DNA from: Curtobacterium sp. VKM Ac-1376
Lineage (GTDB): Bacteria; Actinomycetota; Actinomycetes; Actinomycetales; Microbacteriaceae
Length of the DNA stretch: 64,000 nucleotides
Direction of reading: 5' to 3'
Assembly: GCF_015351025.1 (NCBI RefSeq)
Contig: NZ_JADKRV010000001.1
Location: 1-64,000 of the forward strand
Shown: in pieces, positions 25,753 to 34,305 of the stretch
Position numbering within the stretch: position 1 is the stretch's first letter
How the letters are laid out: each line of letters begins with the position of its first letter
Notes under the pieces: generated by a model
What the model saw: only the letters and a program-made list of their open reading frames with translations
Told to the model about the DNA's origin: nothing
Database searches by the model: none
Program-made: the position numbers and the translations under genes

Positions 25753-27579
25753 ATGAGCACGGACACCACCCCCACCACTGAGACCCTCGACGACGGGCCC
25801 GTGGTGACGTTCGCCGACCTCGGCCTGAGCGATGCTGTGCTCAAGGCCGTCAAGGACATCGGCTACGAGACCCCTTCCGCCATCCAGGAAGCCACCATCC
25901 CCACCCTGCTGGCCGGCCGCGACGTCGTCGGCCTCGCGCAGACCGGAACCGGCAAGACGGCGGCCTTCGCACTGCCGATCCTGTCCCGCATGGAGTCCGG
26001 CAGCAAGAAGCCGCAGGCGCTCGTGCTGTCCCCGACGCGCGAGCTCGCCCTGCAGGTCTGCGAGGCGTTCGAGCAGTTCGCGTCGCACATGAAGAACGTC
26101 CACGTCCTGCCGGTCTACGGCGGCCAGGCGTACGGCGTCCAGCTGTCCGCCCTGCGCCGCGGCGTCGACGTCATCGTCGGCACCCCCGGCCGCATCATGG
26201 ACCACCTGGCGAAGGGCACGCTCGACCTGTCCGAGCTGAAGTACCTGGTGCTCGACGAGGCCGACGAGATGCTCAAGATGGGCTTCGCCGAGGACGTCGA
26301 GACGATCCTCGCCGACACCCCGGACGACAAGCAGGTCGCGCTGTTCTCGGCGACGATGCCCTCGCAGATCCGTCGCATCTCGCAGCAGTACCTGACCGAC
26401 CCGGCCGAGATCACCGTCAAGACCAAGACGAAGACCGCCGCGAACATCACGCAGCGCTACCTGATGGTCTCGTACCCGCAGAAGGTCGACGCGCTCACCC
26501 GCATCCTCGAGGTCGAGGACTTCGAGGGCATGATCATCTTCGTCCGCACCAAGAGCGAGACCGAGACCCTGGCCGAGAAGCTCCGTGCCCGCGGGTACGC
26601 CGCCGCCGCGATCAGCGGTGACGTCGCGCAGGCCCAGCGTGAGCGCACGGTCAACCAGCTGAAGTCGGGCAAGCTCGACATCCTGGTCGCCACCGACGTC
26701 GCCGCCCGTGGCCTCGACGTCGACCGCATCACCCACGTCGTGAACTTCGACATCCCGGTCGACATCGAGTCCTACGTGCACCGCATCGGCCGCACCGGTC
26801 GTGCCGGCCGCTCGGGTGACTCGATCAGCTTCGTCACCCCGCGCGAGCGTCGCCTGCTGTCGGCGATCGAACGGCACACCAAGCAGCCGCTCACCCAGAT
26901 GCAGCTGCCGACCATCGATGACGTCAACGAGACGCGCCTGACCCGGTTCGACGACGCGATCACCGCGGCGCTCGAGGACCAGGGCCGCATCGCCGCCTTC
27001 CGCGACGTCATCGCGCACTACGTCGAGCACCACGACGTCCCCTCGGACGACGTCGCTGCTGCCCTGGCCGTCGTGGCGCAGGGGGACTCACCGCTGCTCC
27101 TGACCGCGGCCGACGACGCGCTCCGCACGCAGATGGAACGCGATGCCCGCCGTGGCGAGCGCGACGACCGTGGCGGACGCGATGACCGCGGCGGGCGCGA
27201 TGACCGCGCCCCGCGGAGTGACCGTGGCGGCGACCGCGACCGCGCCCCGCGCCGTTCGCAGCCGATGACCGCTTACCGCATCGAGGTCGGTCGCCGTCAC
27301 CGTGTCGAGCCGCGACAGATCGTCGGTGCGCTCGCGAACGAGGGCGGTCTGCGCCGCGATGACTTCGGCGCGATCCGCATCCAGCCGGACTTCTCCATCG
27401 TGGAACTGCCGGCCGACATGGACAGCGGCGTGCTGGACCGCCTGACCGACACGCGGATCAGCGGCAAGCTCATCGAGATCAAGCCGGACCGCCGTGGCGG
27501 CGGCCGCCGGTACGAGGACCGCGACCGCGCCCCGCGCGGTGACCGCGACGACCGTCCGGAGCGCACGCCGCGTTCCTGA
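25753..27579 (+). CDS. DEAD-box ATP-dependent RNA helicase with DbpA-type C-terminal domain
   Basis: A 608-aa RNA helicase. Order of motifs: Q motif region (FADLGLSDAVLKAVKDIGYE) from residue about 19, motif I AQTGTGKT, Ia PTRELALQV, Ib TPGRIMD, II VLDEADEML, III SATMP, IV IIFVRTK, V TDVAARGLDV, VI HRIGRTGRAGRSG. After residue about 450 comes an Arg/Gly/Asp-rich linker with repeated DDRGGR units, then a DbpA/CsdA-type RNA-binding domain (MTAYRIEVGRRHRVEPRQIV to about residue 575) and a basic tail. It probably unwinds RNA during ribosome assembly, mRNA turnover or cold growth. Transcribed alone. Confidence 0.95.
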   Translation: MSTDTTPTTETLDDGPVVTFADLGLSDAVLKAVKDIGYETPSAIQEATIPTLLAGRDVVGLAQTGTGKTAAFALPILSRMESGSKKPQALVLSPTRELALQVCEAFEQFASHMKNVHVLPVYGGQAYGVQLSALRRGVDVIVGTPGRIMDHLAKGTLDLSELKYLVLDEADEMLKMGFAEDVETILADTPDDKQVALFSATMPSQIRRISQQYLTDPAEITVKTKTKTAANITQRYLMVSYPQKVDALTRILEVEDFEGMIIFVRTKSETETLAEKLRARGYAAAAISGDVAQAQRERTVNQLKSGKLDILVATDVAARGLDVDRITHVVNFDIPVDIESYVHRIGRTGRAGRSGDSISFVTPRERRLLSAIERHTKQPLTQMQLPTIDDVNETRLTRFDDAITAALEDQGRIAAFRDVIAHYVEHHDVPSDDVAAALAVVAQGDSPLLLTAADDALRTQMERDARRGERDDRGGRDDRGGRDDRAPRSDRGGDRDRAPRRSQPMTAYRIEVGRRHRVEPRQIVGALANEGGLRRDDFGAIRIQPDFSIVELPADMDSGVLDRLTDTRISGKLIEIKPDRRGGGRRYEDRDRAPRGDRDDRPERTPRS

Positions 27580-27615
27580 CGCGACCCGCGTCCGAGAGAC
27601 GGCCCCTCTCGATCG

Positions 27616-27647
27616 GGATGCCCGTTGCCAGCTGGCAACGGGCCTCC
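27616..27647 (+). terminator. hairpin terminator after the helicase gene
   Basis: 16-bp arms (GGATGCCCGTTGCCAG and complement, one mismatch) without a loop, 37 bp after the helicase stop. A variant of the recurring hairpin family with the GCCAGCTGGC centre also seen at 13812-13859. Confidence 0.75.
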
Positions 27648-27729
27648 TGTCGGTGGAGGGCTCGCGTCCCGGCGCGACCTCGTTCCGCACGTCACGGCGG
27701 GCACTGGTGTCCTGGTCGTTCTTGCCTTA

Positions 27730-27743
27730 TGGTAACGATACCA
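27730..27743. promoter_or_regulatory. LacI-type operator A of the mannoside regulon
   Basis: TGGTAACGATACCA: TGGTA/TACCA arms with an AACGAT centre, 17 bp before the start of the 62-aa gene. It matches the sites at 30786-30799 and 32005-32018 and is likely bound by the LacI protein coded at 30900-31946. Confidence 0.7.
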
Positions 27744-27760
27744 ACAAGAAGGGAGCAACG

Positions 27761-27949
27761 ATGCTCAGCTCTCTACGAGCACGTTCCACACCCACGGTGC
27801 ACGACCCCTCGTACCGCGCAGCGATCGAGCAGTGCGCCGCCGCGACGTGGCGGAGCAACCGAGACGCTGCGATGCTCGACCAGGCCGTCGTGGTGCAGGT
27901 GTTCGCGATCCTCGGGTGGACGACCGACCGGCTCGGCCAGGTGAGTTGA
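27761..27949 (+). CDS. small protein, 62 aa, first gene of the ROK kinase unit
   Basis: A short gene with a strong ribosome site (AAGAAGGGAG, about 5 bases before the ATG). It lies 17 bp after a LacI-type operator, and its TGA overlaps the TTG start of the ROK kinase, so it is the first cistron of a regulated unit. The product has 62 residues: a basic N-terminus (MLSSLRARS), then YRAAIEQCAAATWRSNRDAA and a hydrophobic helix (AVVVQVFAILGW). No membrane span is certain. I do not recognise it. It could be a regulatory peptide, or a leader whose translation couples to the kinase. Confidence 0.6.
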   Translation: MLSSLRARSTPTVHDPSYRAAIEQCAAATWRSNRDAAMLDQAVVVQVFAILGWTTDRLGQVS

Positions 27950-28911
27950 CCGGGGCGCTCCGGACCGGACGAGCTCCCGTCGGCGTCATGGACGTCGGTG
28001 GGAGTCACGTCACGGCTGCGGTCGTCGACTCCGTGGCGCTCGCGTCCGCAACAGGGGCGGCAGGCGTCGAGGCTCGGCGGCCGTTGACTGAGCGGGCCGC
28101 GGTCGTCGATCCGCACGCTCCGCTCGAGGTCCTGCTCGAGCAGCTCACCGCACCTGGCCGCGCGATCACGGACCTGCTTGCCGGCGCTCGCGCGGGGGCG
28201 GTCCGTGGCTGGGTGGTCGCGATGCCCGGCCCGTTCGACTACGGCGCCGGCACGGGGTCGTTCGCCGGCGTCGACAAGTTCGCGTCGCTCGCCGGCGTCG
28301 ATCTGCGTGCGGCCTTCGCCGGACGACTCGGCGTGGTACCGGCGGACGTCCGGTTCTGCAACGACGCAGTGGCCTACGCCCTCGGGGAATGGGCGGTCGG
28401 CGCGGGGAGGCGCACCCGCCGGATGGTCTGCATCACCCTGGGCACCGGGGTCGGCTCGGCGTTCCTCGAGGACGGCGTCGAGGTCGTGTCCGGCGCATCG
28501 GTCCCGCCGCACGGCGAGGTGCACCGGCTGGCGATCGACGGAGACCCGCTCGAGGACACCATGTCGACACCGGCCCTCCGTCGGGCGTTCCGCGACCGCA
28601 CGGGGCAGGATCGTTCGGTCGAGGAGATCTGTGCGCTCGCTCGCAGCGAGGACGCCGTCGCCGTCGAGGTCGTCCACACCGCCCTGCACGCGCTCGGCAC
28701 GGCACTCGGACCGTGGGTGCACGGCTTCGGTGCCGACGCCGTGGTCGTGGGTGGCTCGATCGCTCGGTCCTGGGACGTCATCGGGACGCCCGTGCGTGAC
28801 GGCCTCCGGGTCGCGGGCCCCGTGGTCTCCGTCGTGCCCGCGGCCCTCGGGGCACGCGCGCCGCTGCTCGGCGCGGCCGTCCGGTGGGAACGCGGGGGAG
28901 CGGAGGCATGA
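27946..28911 (+). CDS. ROK family kinase, probable mannose kinase, lacking the zinc motif
   Basis: A 321-aa ROK protein. Motifs: VMDVGGSHVTA at the N-terminus (phosphate 1), MPGPFDYG, CNDAVAYALGEW with the catalytic Asp region, and ITLGTGVGSAF (phosphate 2). The usual ROK zinc site (HxCxxCGxxGC) is missing: after PPHGEVHRL no cysteines follow. The start is taken at TTG 27946, overlapping the stop of the 62-aa gene; the first ATG would remove part of the first beta strand. With the mannoside importer, GH38 enzyme and mannose-6-phosphate isomerase in the same regulon, mannose is the likely substrate. That is inference from context. Confidence 0.8.
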   Translation: MTGALRTGRAPVGVMDVGGSHVTAAVVDSVALASATGAAGVEARRPLTERAAVVDPHAPLEVLLEQLTAPGRAITDLLAGARAGAVRGWVVAMPGPFDYGAGTGSFAGVDKFASLAGVDLRAAFAGRLGVVPADVRFCNDAVAYALGEWAVGAGRRTRRMVCITLGTGVGSAFLEDGVEVVSGASVPPHGEVHRLAIDGDPLEDTMSTPALRRAFRDRTGQDRSVEEICALARSEDAVAVEVVHTALHALGTALGPWVHGFGADAVVVGGSIARSWDVIGTPVRDGLRVAGPVVSVVPAALGARAPLLGAAVRWERGGAEA

Positions 28912-28923
28912 CCTGTCGTGCCG

Positions 28924-28978
28924 CGCACGGACGAGGACGCCGTCACCGGATGCTGGTGACGGCGTCCTCGTCCGTGCG
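28924..28978. terminator. 24-bp stem terminator between convergent genes
   Basis: Perfect 24-bp arms (CGCACGGACGAGGACGCCGT plus CACC and complement) with a 7-base loop, 12 bp after the ROK stop and 9 bp from the convergent isomerase stop. Confidence 0.85.
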
Positions 28979-28987
28979 GTCGCGGCG

Positions 28988-30769
28988 TCAGTCGCTGAGA
29001 CCGGTCCCACGGACGGACGCCTTCACGGTGCCGAGCCGCTGTCCCTCGCCGCGCCCCCACGGCCGGATCGTGTAGGGACCGACACTCGCCGGGACGATGA
29101 ACGTCTCTGCGTAGTGCACGACGAACGGCTCGAAGCTCCCGTCGGGGCTCTCCACGACGGCTTCGGCGCCCTCGACCAGGTTGAGGACGTTGACGGTGCC
29201 GTCGGTGTCGTGCGGGACCGCGCTCTCGAACCAGTGCCGCCGGACCTCGATGAACTCGAGTTCGTGCAGGCCGGTGCGCTCCTCGACCCAGCCGTCCCCG
29301 CGCGCGACCTCCGTCACCTGGTTGACGAGCTGCTCACGCGCGAAGTCCGTCCGGCGGTCCCACTGGATGTTCTCGAACGCGTGGTCCAGGTGGACGGGCC
29401 GCGGCACGCCGTCCAGTCCGAGTCGGCCCCAGTCCCACATCTTGAAGGTGAAGATGTACGGCGTGGCCGAGATCTCGAGCACCATCGAGTCGGCGCCCGA
29501 GCAGTGCACGGTGCCGGCGGGGATGAGGAAGTGGTCGTGCTTGGCAGCGGGGAAGGTGTTCACGTACTGGTCGGCTGCGAACGGGGCCTCGCCGCTCGAG
29601 GCGGACCGGAGCGCTGACCGCACGACCTCGGGGTCGGCGTCGTCACGGAGGCCCAGGTACACCACTGCGTCATCGGTCGCGTCGAGCATGTAGTAGCTCT
29701 CGTCCTGCGTGTACGGCATCCCGAACACGTTCTGCATGTAGTCGGTCAGGGGATGCACCTGCAGCGAGAGGTTGCCCCCGGACATGGTGTCCAGGAAGTC
29801 GAAGCGGATCGGGAACTCGGCACCGAAGCGGGCGAAGGTCTTCCGTCCGAGCAGCTCGCGAGGGTGCCGGAAGACCAGGTCGAGGGCAGGGAGCTCGACG
29901 ACGGTCTCGCCGATGCGGAACAGCAGGCTGTTCTCCTCCGGAACGCAGTCGAAGCACCAGGCGTAGTTGTCGGCGTCCCCGATCTCGAGGACGTCCTTCA
30001 TCCACTGGCCGCCCCACACCCCGGGGTCGAAGAACGGCACGACCCGGAACGGACGCCCGCTCGCCGTCTCGAGACCATCCGTGAAGGTCCGGCCCTCGAT
30101 GAGCTTGGCCTCGGCCATCGAACCGTTCGCGTCGAGCAGCAGGTCGATCCGGTCGAACAGGGTGCGCTTGTGCCGGTCGGCGACGCGCCACTCGACGAAG
30201 TACCCCCGCTTGACCTTGCGCAGCTGGTCCTCGTCGCCGTTGTCCGCGCGCCAGTTCGGCGCACCGGCTCGCTGGCGGCGCTGGATCTCCCAGCGGGCCA
30301 GGTCGGCGAGCACGACGGTGTCGAAGTCGACGGGAACGAGCGTGGCCCCCCACCCGTAGACCACGACCGGGCCGTCGGCGGCCCGGACGCGGTCGGCGAC
30401 GGCGGCGAGGTGGTCGCCGTCGTAGAAGTCGGCGAGCACCTGGTGTCCGAGGACGCCGAACACCCGGTCGTCCGTCAGGTTGGCGGCGATGCGCTCCTCG
30501 ATGAGTGCGTTCGGGAGCGCGGCGGCATCCTCGACGTCGATGAGGAGGGCGTCCGGTGCTGCTGCGGCGAGTTCGCGGCGCAGACCGTCGAGGTCGCTGC
30601 CCGGGTAGGTGTCGACGGCGAGGGCGGTCGGTGCCGGGTCGGTGAGCAACGACGCCAGGTGCTCCCACGCCTCCGTACCGGACCAGACCGGATGTCCTGG
30701 TGGGAGATCGATCACCGGCGTCTTGTCGTACTGGCCGGCCGTCACGCCGGGGGGCAAGAGGGTGGACAT
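28988..30769 (-). CDS. class I mannose-6-phosphate isomerase with N-terminal extra domain
   Basis: A 593-aa protein in two parts. Residues about 240-593 form a class I mannose-6-phosphate isomerase-like cupin: zinc-binding QVHP at 337-340, Glu in TQDESYY (about 357), His in AGTVHCSGADSMVLEIS, and a C-terminal RPWG segment. Residues about 35-235 look like a kinase-fold remnant (TYPGSDLDGLRREL, VVVYGWGATLVPV, then VKRGYFVEWRVADRHKR) with no Walker A glycine loop. The isomerase part would convert mannose-6-phosphate to fructose-6-phosphate. A ribosome site AAAGGGG precedes the ATG, and a LacI-type operator lies just upstream. It converges with the ROK kinase. Confidence 0.85.
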   Translation of the reverse strand: MSTLLPPGVTAGQYDKTPVIDLPPGHPVWSGTEAWEHLASLLTDPAPTALAVDTYPGSDLDGLRRELAAAAPDALLIDVEDAAALPNALIEERIAANLTDDRVFGVLGHQVLADFYDGDHLAAVADRVRAADGPVVVYGWGATLVPVDFDTVVLADLARWEIQRRQRAGAPNWRADNGDEDQLRKVKRGYFVEWRVADRHKRTLFDRIDLLLDANGSMAEAKLIEGRTFTDGLETASGRPFRVVPFFDPGVWGGQWMKDVLEIGDADNYAWCFDCVPEENSLLFRIGETVVELPALDLVFRHPRELLGRKTFARFGAEFPIRFDFLDTMSGGNLSLQVHPLTDYMQNVFGMPYTQDESYYMLDATDDAVVYLGLRDDADPEVVRSALRSASSGEAPFAADQYVNTFPAAKHDHFLIPAGTVHCSGADSMVLEISATPYIFTFKMWDWGRLGLDGVPRPVHLDHAFENIQWDRRTDFAREQLVNQVTEVARGDGWVEERTGLHELEFIEVRRHWFESAVPHDTDGTVNVLNLVEGAEAVVESPDGSFEPFVVHYAETFIVPASVGPYTIRPWGRGEGQRLGTVKASVRGTGLSD

Positions 30770-30785
30770 GGGACCCCTTTCGTCC

Positions 30786-30799
30786 TGATAACGTTACCA
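30786..30799. promoter_or_regulatory. LacI-type operator B
   Basis: TGATAACGTTACCA, 16 bp before the isomerase start on the minus strand. It is palindromic around AACGTT, with one asymmetric pair relative to TGGTAACGTTACCA. Confidence 0.75.
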
Positions 30800-30899
30800 A
30801 GGCAACGTGACCACACTATGGCCGACCTGATCGGAGAACGCAACCCGGGCCTCCCGCGCGGGGGGCGGTCCGGCAGGACTGCGACGTGGGTCGACTCGG

Positions 30900-31946
30900 T
30901 CAGTGGTGGACGAGGTGCACGGGGAGCTCCACGAGTCGTGGTGCTGCACCGTCGGCCGATCCGTCCATCCTGGACAGCAGCATCCGTGCGGCGACCCTGC
31001 CGAGCTCTGACGGGTCGTGGTCGATCACGGACAGCGGGATCGGCGCCATGTCGGCGAAGTCGAACGAGTCGAACGCGGACAGGTGCGGCGGCGTCTCGAG
31101 CGACCCATCGGCAGTGGCCTTCGCGATAGCCCGGATGGCACCGATGCTGATCCGGTTGTTCGCGGCGAACACCGCAGTGGGGCGGTCCGGGGTGCCGAGT
31201 AGCTCCCGCATCGCGGTCTCGGCGGTCGCGGTGTCCTGCAGTCCGAGGACGACGAGGTCCTCGTCCGGCACCGACCCGTGGTCTGCGAACGCGCCACGGA
31301 AGCCGCGCAGACGTCGCTGTCCGGTCGAGACCGACACCTTGTTGCCGAGGAAGGCGATCCGTCGATGTCCGGCCTCGAGCATGAGTGTCGTTGCTTCGTG
31401 TGCGCCGCGGACGTCGTCGATGAGGACGGCGTCGGCGGCCACGGAGGCAACCGTCCGTGACGCGAGCACCAGGGGGACGTCATTGCGTCGTGCGGCCGCG
31501 AAGCGCTCGCCGTCCTGCCCGACGGGCACCACGATGAGCCCCTCCACCTGGCGGCCGAGGAAGTCGGACAGCAGCTGTCGCTCGAGGTCGCCGTCCTCGT
31601 TCGTCGTGGCGACCAGGATGCGGCGTCCGGTGGCGCCGACGACCTGCTCGATCCCCTGCACCACGCCGGCGTAGTACGGGTTCCCGATGTTCGTGATGAG
31701 CACGCCGACGAGCCCCGAGCGCTGCCCGGGGCGGAGGCTCCGCGCGTTCTCGTTGCGGTGGTACCCCAGGTCGGCGATCACCTGCTCGACGTGTTCGCGC
31801 AGCGCCGGGCGGACGTTCTTGCCGCCGGACAGGACCCGGGAGACGGTCATCGGGCTGACCTCGGCGGCGCGCGCGATGTCCTTGACCGTCAGTGCGGCGC
31901 GGCGGGTCGGAGTCGCGTCCAGTCCCTGATCCTCGGCTGACTCCAT
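30900..31946 (-). CDS. LacI family repressor of the mannoside regulon
   Basis: A 348-aa LacI/GalR regulator. The helix-turn-helix is LTVKDIARAAEVSPMTVSRV (residues about 19-38), followed by the hinge region (LGYHRNENARSLR). The periplasmic-binding-like domain includes LVGVLITNIGNPYYAGVVQG and PTAVFAANNRISIG. It lies between the isomerase gene, which it precedes on the same strand, and the divergent importer operon. Matching TGRTAACGTTAYCA sites occur before the isomerase and importer genes and, as TGGTAACGATACCA, before the kinase unit; the importer site lies in its own upstream region too. The inducer is presumably a mannoside or mannose phosphate. Confidence 0.92.
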   Translation of the reverse strand: MESAEDQGLDATPTRRAALTVKDIARAAEVSPMTVSRVLSGGKNVRPALREHVEQVIADLGYHRNENARSLRPGQRSGLVGVLITNIGNPYYAGVVQGIEQVVGATGRRILVATTNEDGDLERQLLSDFLGRQVEGLIVVPVGQDGERFAAARRNDVPLVLASRTVASVAADAVLIDDVRGAHEATTLMLEAGHRRIAFLGNKVSVSTGQRRLRGFRGAFADHGSVPDEDLVVLGLQDTATAETAMRELLGTPDRPTAVFAANNRISIGAIRAIAKATADGSLETPPHLSAFDSFDFADMAPIPLSVIDHDPSELGRVAARMLLSRMDGSADGAAPRLVELPVHLVHH

Positions 31947-31971
31947 GTGTCAGTTGTACCGGACGGACCCC

Positions 31972-32018
31972 TTGCGAACGGGGATCCGGTGTGTATGCTC
32001 TGCTTGGTAACGTTATCA
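31972..32018 (+). promoter_or_regulatory. importer promoter with LacI-type operator C
   Basis: A -35-like TTGCGA (31972-31977), a 16-bp spacer and a -10-like TATGCT (31994-31999), followed at 32005-32018 by TGGTAACGTTATCA. The operator would cover the transcription start, the classic position for a LacI repressor. Confidence 0.65.
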
Positions 32019-32042
32019 ATTCACTGGCGAATGGAACGAACG

Positions 32043-33344
32043 ATGCCCGATCCGATCTCTCGAGGGTCAGCCGTGACCCGTCGTACCGCGCTCGCGGTCG
32101 GTGGCGGTGGCCTGTTGGCGACGGCGCTCGCTGCGTGCGCACGGGGCTCCGACACGAAGCCGTCCGCTGCCGGAACCGTCACGCTCAACAGCGACAACCC
32201 GACGTGGGGCCCCGGGTACACCGCGGCCTCGGCCGTGCTCGCCGAGCGCATCGGGTACCGGATCACGTCGCGCTCGGTGGCGAGCGTCGCGAACTACGGG
32301 CAGGTCATCCGCATGACGGCGCAGACCGACAGCACGACGGACCTGATCAAGTGGACCAACGGGTACCGGCTGCAGGACATCGCGCGCGCTGACATCCTCA
32401 CCGACCTCAACCCGGTGTGGGACGCTGTCACCGAACGCGGGTGGGTGGACCCGGCGCAGCGGGAGTCGTTCAGCTACCGGGGCAGGGCCTTCGGCGTCCC
32501 CCTCTACAAGAGCTACTACGCCGTGTTCTACAGCAAGAAGGCGTTCGCGCAGAACGGCATCGACGTGCCGACCACCTTCGACGGGGTCATGGACGCCGCT
32601 CAGCAGCTCAAGGACGCCGGCATCACCCCGTTCCTGTCGCCCGGTGCCACGACGTGGGAGGCCGAGATCTGGTTCATGCAGCTCCTCGCGTCGATCGACC
32701 CGGACTACTACAAGGCCGTCACCACCAACGGGGCGAGCTACACCGAGGACCCCGCGGTGCAGGCGATGGACCTGTGGTCGGGTATGTACGCCGACGGGTT
32801 CTTCTCGGCCCCGGACGTGACGTCGAACGACCTGCCCGGCCTGGTCAGCAAGGGGCAGTTCGGCATGATGCTCTACGGCACATGGTTCGCGAACACCCTG
32901 CTCGCCGCCGGGCTCACGGACGACGACATCGGGTTCTTCCGGGTCCCGCCGCGGGGATCGACCGACCCGGCGGTCGTCGTCGAGAGCGGGTCGCTCTCGG
33001 TCCCCGTCAAGGCGCACCGGCACCGCGCCGCCGTCGAGGTCGCCGAGAACTGGCTCGCGACCGACGTGCAGACCGCATGGGTCGGGTTCCTCGGCGACAC
33101 GAGCCCGAACCCGCACGCGCTGCCGAAGTCCGACCTGGTGAAGGACCTGGCGAAGGACATCGCCGCCACCAAGCCCATCGAGTTGACGCGCTACTGGGAA
33201 GCCTCCCCGACACCGCTCGTCGAGGGGAACGTCGCCGACCTCGGCGCCTTCATGGTGAACCCGTCGAAGGGCAACGGCGCCGCCACCCTGCGGTCGATGG
33301 AAGACCGCGCCCGGACCGAGTGGAAGATCTGGAACGCCGCATGA
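32043..33344 (+). CDS. ABC transporter sugar-binding lipoprotein (mannoside importer)
   Basis: A 433-aa extracellular solute-binding protein. The N-terminus has twin arginines (VTRRTAL), a hydrophobic stretch and a lipobox (ALAAC), so it is a lipoprotein, possibly Tat-exported. The mature part follows the family-1 sugar-binding pattern (YGVPLYKS-type segment FGVPLYKSYYAVFYSKKAF, GQFGMMLYGTWF). Length is usual. The ATG at 32043 is chosen for the signal peptide; an ATG 12 bases upstream is possible. It is the first gene of the importer/GH38 operon and overlaps the next gene by 4 bp. The ligand is inferred to be an alpha-mannoside from the downstream enzyme. Confidence 0.88.
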   Translation: MPDPISRGSAVTRRTALAVGGGGLLATALAACARGSDTKPSAAGTVTLNSDNPTWGPGYTAASAVLAERIGYRITSRSVASVANYGQVIRMTAQTDSTTDLIKWTNGYRLQDIARADILTDLNPVWDAVTERGWVDPAQRESFSYRGRAFGVPLYKSYYAVFYSKKAFAQNGIDVPTTFDGVMDAAQQLKDAGITPFLSPGATTWEAEIWFMQLLASIDPDYYKAVTTNGASYTEDPAVQAMDLWSGMYADGFFSAPDVTSNDLPGLVSKGQFGMMLYGTWFANTLLAAGLTDDDIGFFRVPPRGSTDPAVVVESGSLSVPVKAHRHRAAVEVAENWLATDVQTAWVGFLGDTSPNPHALPKSDLVKDLAKDIAATKPIELTRYWEASPTPLVEGNVADLGAFMVNPSKGNGAATLRSMEDRARTEWKIWNAA

Positions 33345-34291
33345 CGCTCACACAACCGCCCGTGCCCGAGGCCGCCGTCGACCCGGGCGGCTCTGCACCG
33401 CGACAGCGCCGCCCCGCCGAGCCGCGTCGGACGCCACTGCGCGCCCGCCTGACCGGGGGACTGTTCCTCGCCCCGTCCGTCGTGCTCGTCGTCCTGCTGC
33501 TCGTCGTCCCCTTCGCGTTCACGATCTACCGCAGTTTCTTCAACGACAACGGCTTCACACGGAGCTGGGTGGGGCTCGAGAACTACCGGGCGATGTTCGC
33601 CGACCCGGCGTTCGGGCAGTCGGTGCTGAACACCTTCATGTGGGTCGTCGGCACACTGCTGCTGCCGGTCGCGATCGGCCTCGCGATCGCGGTCGGCACT
33701 TGGAAGCTGCGGCTGGGCGGGCTCGCCCGGTTCGCGATCGTGCTGCCGTACGCCATCTCCGGATCCGCGACCGCCGTCGTCTGGACGTTCATGCTCACCA
33801 CGGACGGCGGCCTCGACACCCTGCTGCGCCAGGTCGGTCTCGACCCGCTGGTGTCGCAGTGGTTGCTGCAGTGGCCGCTCAACACCGTGATGATGATCAT
33901 CGCCACGACCTGGCAGGCCACCGGAGCGTGCGTGATCCTGTTCCTCGTCGGGCTGCAGTCGATCCCGCCGAACACGCTCGAAGCCGCCCAGATCGACGGC
34001 GCCTCCGGCTGGCGGCTGTTCTGGTCGGTCACGTTCCCACAGCTCCGCCCGATGACCGTGGTCGTCGTGGGGATCTCGATCGTGGGCAGCCTGAAGGTCT
34101 TCGACCAGGTGCTGCTGCTCACCAACGGCGGCCCGGGCACCGCGTCCGAGACGCTCGCGCTCACCATGTACCGCGAGACGTTCACGCTCTCCCGCTACGG
34201 CGCGGGTGCGGCGGTCGCCGTGTTCCTCACCGTCGTGGTCGTGGTCGCCTCGTGGGCCTACCTCCGCCGTCAACTCCGTCCGACCGAATAG
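33341..34291 (+). CDS. ABC sugar permease, MalF/UgpA type
   Basis: A 316-aa inner-membrane permease with a Pro/Arg-rich cytoplasmic N-terminus and about six membrane helices (first: LFLAPSVVLVVLLLVVPFAF). The EAA loop, where the ATPase docks, reads LEAAQIDGASGWRLFWSVTFP. Typical late segments FDQVLLLTNGGPGTAS and YGAGAAVAVFL are present. The start overlaps the binding-protein stop (ATGA). No ATPase gene is in the locus, so a shared MsiK-like ATPase coded elsewhere is expected. Confidence 0.92.
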   Translation: MTLTQPPVPEAAVDPGGSAPRQRRPAEPRRTPLRARLTGGLFLAPSVVLVVLLLVVPFAFTIYRSFFNDNGFTRSWVGLENYRAMFADPAFGQSVLNTFMWVVGTLLLPVAIGLAIAVGTWKLRLGGLARFAIVLPYAISGSATAVVWTFMLTTDGGLDTLLRQVGLDPLVSQWLLQWPLNTVMMIIATTWQATGACVILFLVGLQSIPPNTLEAAQIDGASGWRLFWSVTFPQLRPMTVVVVGISIVGSLKVFDQVLLLTNGGPGTASETLALTMYRETFTLSRYGAGAAVAVFLTVVVVVASWAYLRRQLRPTE

Positions 34292-34305
34292 CGCTGGAGC
34301 CCGCG

